Below, in pieces: positions 5,880-9,507 of a stretch of DNA of 9,507 nucleotides. Origin of the DNA: Candidatus Latescibacterota bacterium (GTDB taxonomy: Bacteria; Latescibacterota; UBA2968; UBA8231); NCBI GenBank assembly GCA_022827165.1, contig JAJDTN010000231.1:1-9507 (forward strand), given 5' to 3'. Positions within the stretch are counted from its first letter, which is position 1. Each line of letters starts with the position of its first letter. Position numbers and translations under genes: made by a program. The notes under the pieces were generated by a model that worked only from the letters and a program-made list of their open reading frames with translations, had not been told where the DNA came from and did no database searches.

Positions 5880-7307
5880 TCAGGCGACGCCGGCCAGCGC
5901 CTCCCTCCCGAACCGCTCGACGGTCTCCAGGGTCTCGCGCACGTCCACCCAGGTGGTGGTGTGGTTGACGATGCACAGCCGGAGGGCAAAGGTCCCGTGA
6001 AGACTGGTCGATGAAATGAAGGCACGGTCGTCCCAGAACACGCGGGCCAGGACGGTCTTGTTGACCTCGTTCAGCACCTCTTCATCGAGGTCGGTCTCCG
6101 CGGGCCTGACCCGGAAGCAGACGATCCCCAAAGACGCGGGATTCGCGATCTCCAGGTCCGGACTCTCCCGGACGTAGCTCTCGGCCCGGGACGCGAGCTC
6201 CATTCCCCGGGAGACGGCGCTTCGGAAGGCGGCCATCCCGAAGGTCTGAATCGACACCCAGACCTTCAGGGCGCGGACCGAGCGGCTCAACTGCAGGCCG
6301 CGGTCGGAGAAGTTCGGGTGATTGGCGCCCCATACCGTGTCCTGCAGGACATCGTGCTTGACCGCGAAGGCCCGCTCCAGCGCGCCCAGTTCCTTCACCA
6401 GGAGGAGGCCCGCCTCGTAGGGCTGGAAGAACCACTTGTGGGCGTCGAGCCCGATCGAGTCGGCGCGCTCGATTCCGCGCAGCAGCCCCTTGCCTTCCTC
6501 CGTCACCATGGCGAAGCCCCCGTACGCGGCGTCCACGTGCAGCCAGATTCCCTCGGCCTCGCAGAAGTCGGCCATGGCTTCGAGGGGGTCGATCGCCCCG
6601 GTGCTGGCCGCCCCGGCGTTGGCGCACACCGCGATGGGGTGGAACCCGGCCGTGCGATCGTTGGCGACAGCGCGCGCGAGGGCCTCCACGTCCAGGCGGA
6701 AGCGCCGGTCCACCGGGATCATTCGGACGCACTCCGGGCGAACGCCGACGATCCGCGCCGCGCGGAGGTGGGCGCTGTGGCTCTGGTCGCTCATGTACAC
6801 GGTGGCGTCCTCGGGGTGGCCGGCCTCCTCCCGTGCCGCGACGAAGGCATCGACGCTGGCCGCCGATCCCCCGCTCGTGAAGAGCCCGCCCGCGGTCTCC
6901 GGGTAGCCGACCCAGCGCCGGACCCAGTCGAGGACGACCAACTCGAGCTGACTGGGACCGCTCGAGGTCAACCAGGTGCACTGGTTGACGTGATAGCCGG
7001 CGGCCATGAAGTCGGCCAGCACTCCCGGCCAAGTGGGCGATGAGGGGATGAACCCGAAGAACCGGGGGTGATCGATCCGCGCGGCGACCGGCAGGATCTG
7101 TCGGGCCGCGTGCTCCAGGACCTCCGCCGCGGGCCGGCCGTTCTCGGGCGGGTCCTCCCCCAGTCGGGCCTCCAACTCCTGGCGGAAGTCTCCCTCCCAG
7201 GCGCTCTCCTCGGGCAGGCTCTCGATGCGCTCCACGATGAGCTCGGCCGTCCGTTGGGCCAGTGCGAGCATCGCCTCGGGAGGCATTTGCAGACCGTCGT
7301 CTGACAC
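5880..7307 (-). CDS. PLP-dependent group II amino acid decarboxylase (aromatic amino acid decarboxylase-like)
   Basis: This is a 475-residue fold-type I PLP enzyme, the full length of the DOPA/tyrosine/tryptophan decarboxylase family. The start is GTG (MSDDGLQ), supported by AAGAGGAG 6 nt upstream. Visible landmarks: HPRFFGFIPSSPTWPG (80-95), FTSGGSAAS phosphate-binding loop (143-151), SDQSHSAH with ring-stacking His177, HVDAAYGG with D259 that pairs with the pyridine nitrogen, and DAHKWFF with Schiff-base Lys291. It should convert an L-amino acid to the amine plus CO2 in the cytoplasm; the exact amino acid cannot be told. The threonine/serine stretch near PLP in animal AADC reads NAGAAST here, and the mobile-loop region reads NFSDRGLQLSR, without an obvious equivalent of the catalytic tyrosine. 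It stands alone, convergent with PhyH copy 2 and divergent from the toxin-antitoxin genes. Confidence 0.93.
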   Translation of the reverse strand: MSDDGLQMPPEAMLALAQRTAELIVERIESLPEESAWEGDFRQELEARLGEDPPENGRPAAEVLEHAARQILPVAARIDHPRFFGFIPSSPTWPGVLADFMAAGYHVNQCTWLTSSGPSQLELVVLDWVRRWVGYPETAGGLFTSGGSAASVDAFVAAREEAGHPEDATVYMSDQSHSAHLRAARIVGVRPECVRMIPVDRRFRLDVEALARAVANDRTAGFHPIAVCANAGAASTGAIDPLEAMADFCEAEGIWLHVDAAYGGFAMVTEEGKGLLRGIERADSIGLDAHKWFFQPYEAGLLLVKELGALERAFAVKHDVLQDTVWGANHPNFSDRGLQLSRSVRALKVWVSIQTFGMAAFRSAVSRGMELASRAESYVRESPDLEIANPASLGIVCFRVRPAETDLDEEVLNEVNKTVLARVFWDDRAFISSTSLHGTFALRLCIVNHTTTWVDVRETLETVERFGREALAGVA

Positions 7308-7313
7308 CAGCTG

Positions 7314-7321
7314 CTCCTCTT
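7314..7321 (-). promoter_or_regulatory. Ribosome binding site deciding the decarboxylase GTG start
   Basis: AAGAGGAG read on the minus strand lies 6 nt (CAGCTG) before the GTG at 7307. The next in-frame ATG (residue 8) lacks this spacing, so the GTG is preferred. Confidence 0.7.
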
Positions 7322-7343
7322 GGAACCGGCCGCGTCACTCCGG

Positions 7344-7377
7344 CGAGCGGTCCATCGAGGACCGGCATGCGCGCTCG
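7344..7377. repeat. Nested inverted repeats in the decarboxylase/TA divergent region
   Basis: A perfect CGGTCC (7348-7353) / GGACCG (7359-7364) hairpin has a 5-nt loop. An outer CGAGCG (7344-7349) / CGCTCG (7372-7377) pair overlaps it by two bases, so the two stems are mutually exclusive. On the minus strand this would be in or near the decarboxylase leader. It could be an operator or leader structure; evidence is symmetry only. Confidence 0.3.
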
Positions 7378-7450
7378 TGCTCGGGACGGATACTTGGGGT
7401 GGAGCGGACAAGGTAGCGAATCCGGGGACGTGGAGGCGAGGCTCCGATGT

Positions 7451-7479
7451 TTGCACCAGGGCATGAGATAGGGTACTAT
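7451..7479 (+). promoter_or_regulatory. Candidate promoter of the RES/Xre toxin-antitoxin operon
   Basis: TTGCAC (7451-7456) and TACTAT (7474-7479) are separated by 17 bp, with TTG in the -35 and 4 of 6 matches in the -10. The predicted start near 7486 puts the adjacent 15-bp inverted repeat at the very beginning of the transcript and leaves a leader of about 30 nt before the ATG at 7515. Confidence 0.5.
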
Positions 7480-7488
7480 CGGCACTAG

Positions 7489-7503
7489 TCATGAATATCA
7501 TGA
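7489..7503. promoter_or_regulatory. Candidate antitoxin operator, 6-3-6 inverted repeat
   Basis: TCATGA-ATA-TCATGA: each arm is itself palindromic, so the element is both a direct and an inverted repeat. It lies just downstream of the -10-like element and before the ribosome site. TA operons are usually autorepressed by the antitoxin's DNA-binding domain at such symmetric sites. Function is inferred from position and symmetry. Confidence 0.5.
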
Positions 7504-7514
7504 AAGGTGGCGCT

Positions 7515-8186
7515 ATGGCCAGCCAGTACGAAAAACTCTCCTTTCTCCATCTCCGGTCCGACGAGGTCGAGGAACTGCCGGCGGGGCTCAAGGAGAGGTT
7601 CGGAACCAGGTTCGAGTCGGCGGACGAGTGGATTCTCCTCGGCACCGCGGACCGACAGCTTGCCAGGCTGGCCGATCACGTGATCCGGGTCCTGGCAATG
7701 AAGGGGGCGGAAAGCGCCCGCGATCTCAGCGAGCGCAACATCGAGCAGTTGGTCGATTTCCTGCTGTCGCGTGCCCCTCATGCCGATGTCGAGACCGACC
7801 TCGATATCGACAACGTCCAGCTTCGTGCCGACTACCTGGAACGAACTTCGGTATTGACGGCGGCCGAAGTCCGTGCCGCGTCCGACCTCAGGCCGCGCAA
7901 CAGGAGCGAACCGGCATCGCGCTGGAAACGGGAAGGCAGGATCTTCGCGGTGCGCTGCCAGGGCATCGACCGCTACCCCGCGTTTCAATTCCAGGACGGG
8001 GCGCCGCGTCCCGCGATCAAGGACATACTCGCCGCCCTTCCCAAAGGGACGACGGCATGGCAGACGGCGCTGTGGTTCGCCTCCGGTAATGGCTGGCTCG
8101 ACGGCGCCGAACCGCAGCAGCGACTGGATGACGGCGATCAGGTAGTCCAGGCCGCCAGACGACTCGCCCAGCCCGCGTTCGGATAA
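7515..8186 (+). CDS. Xre/MbcA/ParS-type antitoxin of a RES toxin, with long N-terminal extension
   Basis: This is a 223-residue protein. I start it at 7515 because AAAGGTGG lies just before it; the in-frame ATGs at 7491 and 7500 have no ribosome site and sit inside the candidate operator. Residues about 163-218 carry the toxin-binding domain (DUF2384-like): PAIKDILAALPKGTTAWQTA, then LWFASGNGWLDG and DQVVQAARRLA. Residues about 110-158 look like a winged or helix-turn-helix reader (VLTAAEVRAASDL, SRWKREGRIFAVRCQG, RYPAFQF), expected to bind the operon's operator. Residues 1-105 are an extra mixed helical domain that I do not recognise; most antitoxins of this class are shorter. The RES toxin gene begins 9 nt downstream, the canonical antitoxin-first order. 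The function, neutralising the toxin and autoregulating, is known for the family and inferred here. Confidence 0.85.
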   Translation: MASQYEKLSFLHLRSDEVEELPAGLKERFGTRFESADEWILLGTADRQLARLADHVIRVLAMKGAESARDLSERNIEQLVDFLLSRAPHADVETDLDIDNVQLRADYLERTSVLTAAEVRAASDLRPRNRSEPASRWKREGRIFAVRCQGIDRYPAFQFQDGAPRPAIKDILAALPKGTTAWQTALWFASGNGWLDGAEPQQRLDDGDQVVQAARRLAQPAFG

Positions 8187-8195
8187 GGGCCGGCC

Positions 8196-8834
8196 GTGGA
8201 GTCTCTCCCAAGGCCCCCGGCCGTCCTGGCGAAACCCAATCTCACCCTGCTAGAGGCCGGGGCTCAGTTGCATCGTGTCCACGACCGGGGGCTCGCCCCG
8301 AATGCCTTCAACCCCTGCCAGGGCGGCCCCACACGCTTTGCCCCCATCCGGGACGGCAACGGGCGGTGCGTTCCATCCCTGTACGCCGGCAGGACACTCG
8401 TTTCGGCCATCTACGAGACGGTCTTCCATGACGTGCCGGCCGCGGTGGAGCACAAGACCGTGCCGAGATACCAGATCCACCGCCGGTCGCACGGCACGCT
8501 TCAACTGCGGCGCGCCATCCGCTTGGCCAATCTGCGCGCTGCAGACCTCAGGAAGTGGAACGTCACGCGAGCGGACCTGATAGCCAGCCCGCCGACCTGC
8601 TACGGCCGGACGGTAGAGTGGGCCCGGGCGATCCATGGTCGGTTCCCGGATGTAGAAGGGCTGATCTGGACCTCGAACCAGTGCGACCCCGATGACGTTC
8701 TCGTTCTTTTCGGGGACCGTGTGGCCGAAGCGGACCTCGAAATCGCAGCGGTTCGGGACGGTGGTTCGGATGCGTCGTTCCTGGAGGACGTGCGCGTCGC
8801 CGGTGAACGGGCCGGGATCCGGATCACGGTCTGA
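8196..8834 (+). CDS. RES-domain toxin (NAD+-targeting)
   Basis: This is a 212-residue RES-family toxin. It starts with GTG at 8196, with AAGGG 6 nt upstream overlapping the antitoxin stop. The three residues that name the family are visible: Arg27 in HRVHD, Glu74 in SAIYETVFHD, and Ser160 in LIWTSNQ. Supporting pocket residues include Arg47 (TRFAP) and Tyr63/Arg66 (LYAGRTL). The protein is soluble and of usual or slightly long size. Characterised RES toxins consume cellular NAD+ (by phosphorolysis or hydrolysis) and arrest growth when the antitoxin is degraded. With all key residues intact and no frameshift, this one should be active. It is followed by a GC-rich hairpin and then by a decayed PIN toxin. 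Confidence 0.9.
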   Translation: MESLPRPPAVLAKPNLTLLEAGAQLHRVHDRGLAPNAFNPCQGGPTRFAPIRDGNGRCVPSLYAGRTLVSAIYETVFHDVPAAVEHKTVPRYQIHRRSHGTLQLRRAIRLANLRAADLRKWNVTRADLIASPPTCYGRTVEWARAIHGRFPDVEGLIWTSNQCDPDDVLVLFGDRVAEADLEIAAVRDGGSDASFLEDVRVAGERAGIRITV

Positions 8835-8845
8835 GGGGCCGGCGC

Positions 8846-8868
8846 AGCCTGGCGTTCGGGCCAGGGCT
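8846..8868 (+). terminator. GC-rich hairpin after the RES toxin
   Basis: AGCCTGGC pairs with GCCA-G-GGCT around the 6-nt loop GTTCGG, giving an 8-bp stem with one bulged G. It starts 11 nt after the toxin stop. There is no T-tract, so it would be an atypical intrinsic terminator or a 3'-end stabiliser for the TA transcript. Confidence 0.4.
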
Positions 8869-8874
8869 GCCACC

Positions 8875-8985
8875 GGCGCCCAGATCCTCCGGGAGTATCT
8901 CGTGGTGGCGACCCGCCCGGTTGCCGACAACGGCCTCGGCCTGTCGATCCGGGAGGCGCTGCACAATGTCGACCGGTTCAGCCGC
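8875..8985 (+). pseudogene. Remnant of a PIN-domain (VapC-type) toxin
   Basis: In this frame the DNA reads GAQILREYLVVATRP followed by NGLGLSIREALHNVDRF. I recognise this as the central stretch of a PIN-domain toxin subfamily, where the pattern (x)QxLREYLxVxTRPxxxNGLGL then a helix is strongly conserved. Only about 37 residues remain. The N-terminal Asp-containing strand and the C-terminal acidic residues are missing, and the sequence on both sides is unrelated low-complexity GC-rich DNA. No start codon or ribosome site precedes it. It sits in the 253-nt gap between two intact toxin-antitoxin modules and is in the same open frame as the next antitoxin. It is most likely a decayed gene left by deletion or insertion; a chance open frame is unlikely given the motif. 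Confidence 0.7.
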
Positions 8986-9052
8986 CCATCGCCCATCGCC
9001 CCCGGCAACCTCGTCGAGACCCCCGGAGCTTGCGGCCCGGCCCCACCGGCCC

Positions 9053-9081
9053 TTGTGTGCATGCGCCGAAATGCCTACACT
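9053..9081 (+). promoter_or_regulatory. Candidate promoter of the VapBC operon, giving a leaderless transcript
   Basis: TTGTGT (9053-9058) and TACACT (9076-9081) are spaced by 17 bp. The -10 fits TANNNT and ends 6 nt before the ATG at 9088, so the transcription start would fall on the A of the start codon. There is no Shine-Dalgarno sequence before that ATG, which agrees with leaderless translation. Confidence 0.45.
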
Positions 9082-9084
9082 GCG

Positions 9085-9105
9085 GGTATGAAGAGCAGGC
9101 ATACC
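9085..9105. promoter_or_regulatory. Inverted repeat over the VapB-like start codon
   Basis: GGTATG (9085-9090) and CATACC (9100-9105) form perfect 6-bp arms with a 9-nt centre; the left arm contains the ATG. A second pair, ATGCCT (9071-9076) / AGGCAT (9097-9102), is offset upstream. Ribbon-helix-helix antitoxins typically bind such repeats, so this is a plausible autoregulatory operator. Confidence 0.4.
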
Positions 9106-9348
9106 AACCAGTACACCCTTCGCGGCGTTCCCGATCACGTCGACCGCGCCCTGCGCGAGAGGGCGGCGAGCTATGGCCGGAGTCTGAACCGCGTCGCCCT
9201 GGAAGCCCTCGAGCTGGGGCTGGGACTGGAGCGGGAAGAGAGACGGTTCCACGATCTCGATCACCTCGCCGGCACCTGGGTCGACGACCCCGGGTTCGAC
9301 CGGGTGATCGAGGAGATGGACACGGTCGACGAAGAGCTGTGGTCGTGA
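9088..9348 (+). CDS. VapB/FitA-like ribbon-helix-helix antitoxin
   Basis: This is an 86-residue protein. Residues 7-43 (NQYTLRGVPDHVDRALRERA, then SLNRVALEAL) match a ribbon-helix-helix: one strand for DNA contact followed by two helices, the FitA/VapB arrangement. The C-terminal half (HDLDHLAGTWVDDPGFDRV, then acidic EEMDTVDEELW) is the acidic, extended segment that such antitoxins insert into the PIN toxin active site. The GTG start of the toxin overlaps its stop (GTGA), so the pair is translationally coupled. The ATG at 9088 is preferred because family similarity begins there and a -10-like TACACT is 6 nt upstream. An in-frame ATG at 9061 would add nine unsupported residues. Neutralising VapC and repressing its own operon is family knowledge. 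Confidence 0.88.
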   Translation: MKSRHTNQYTLRGVPDHVDRALRERAASYGRSLNRVALEALELGLGLEREERRFHDLDHLAGTWVDDPGFDRVIEEMDTVDEELWS

Positions 9349-9507
9349 GGATCGCCATCGACACCAACCGTTACCGGGACTTCTGCGCGGGTGATCCCGC
9401 CTGCCTCGATCTGGTGCAGCGGTCGGAGCGCGTCTACCTGCCCTTCATCACCCTCGGGGAGCTGCGCGCCGGATTCCTGGCCGGTGCGCGGACCGGGGCC
9501 AACGAGC
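9345..9507 (+). CDS. PIN-domain toxin (VapC-like), N-terminal part (cut by window end)
   Basis: The first 54 codons of a PIN-domain ribonuclease toxin are visible before the window ends. It begins with GTG, overlapping the antitoxin stop by 4 nt. The opening strand RIAIDTNRYRDF carries the first catalytic aspartate (D6). LPFITLGELRAGF carries the conserved glutamate (E39) of the PIN active site. The rest of the metal-binding carboxylates should lie beyond the edge. Family members cut tRNA, rRNA or mRNA; the target cannot be predicted from this part. It belongs to a different PIN subgroup from the remnant upstream, which shows the LREYL...NGLGL pattern. Confidence 0.88.
   Translation, partial: MRIAIDTNRYRDFCAGDPACLDLVQRSERVYLPFITLGELRAGFLAGARTGANE

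Noticed and set aside
6082..7485. A second long minus-strand frame over the decarboxylase
   Set aside because: Its translation is Arg/Gly/Pro-rich and lacks any motif; the other frame contains all PLP-enzyme landmarks.
7491..7514. Upstream ATGs at 7491 and 7500 as the antitoxin start
   Set aside because: Neither has a ribosome site and both lie inside the candidate operator, while AAAGGTGG directly precedes the ATG at 7515.
8986..9052. Search for the missing C-terminal half of the PIN remnant in all three plus frames
   Set aside because: No acidic PIN motif or recognisable sequence was found; the stretch is Pro/Arg/Ala-rich with a short direct repeat ccatcgcccatcgccc only.
8692..9087. N-terminal extension that would fuse the PIN remnant to the VapB-like antitoxin
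   Set aside because: The frame is open but begins inside the RES gene, has no ribosome site, and passes through a truncated PIN piece and low-complexity sequence. Similarity to antitoxins starts only at 9088.

Overview
The window is a 9.5 kb piece of high-GC bacterial DNA. It is gene-dense, with short intergenic gaps, GTG starts, GTGA start/stop overlaps and clear Shine-Dalgarno sites. Two divergent PhyH-family dioxygenases, a 22-residue-repeat LRR protein with an 'NPL...HIPAL' C-terminal cap, and stacked toxin-antitoxin (TA) modules recall uncultured environmental phyla (Poribacteria, Latescibacterota or Gemmatimonadota-like genomes). That placement is an impression of gene content, not a proof. 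No rRNA, tRNA, CRISPR array or insertion sequence was seen.

Region 1 (1-3645, plus strand) is a tight operon. It holds the 3' part of an ABC exporter (transmembrane end plus a complete ATPase domain), a 170-residue DUF1854 protein starting 2 nt after it, and a 710-residue, probably exported leucine-rich-repeat protein whose GTG start overlaps the DUF1854 stop. The exporter/DUF1854 pair resembles one known beside cyanophycin genes in other bacteria. The LRR gene looks like an accessory addition, with lower GC than its flanks.

Region 2 (3658-7307) is metabolic. On the minus strand a PhyH-type Fe(II)/2-oxoglutarate dioxygenase is followed by a secreted NTF2-like protein, likely one operon. Divergent from it, 76 bp away, is a second PhyH-type oxygenase with an unusual metal motif. 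Convergent with that is a PLP-dependent group II amino acid decarboxylase. The LRR and NTF2-like genes converge on a hairpin that contains both stop codons.

Region 3 (7308-9507, plus strand) is a TA cluster. It has an Xre/MbcA/ParS-type antitoxin with a long N-terminal domain and its RES-domain toxin, with a promoter-like element and a 6-3-6 inverted repeat upstream. Next come a GC-rich hairpin, a roughly 37-residue remnant of a PIN-domain toxin, and a VapB/FitA-like antitoxin overlapping a PIN-domain toxin that runs off the window. The PIN remnant is the least expected element. It implies an older VapC-type gene decayed here between two apparently intact modules.
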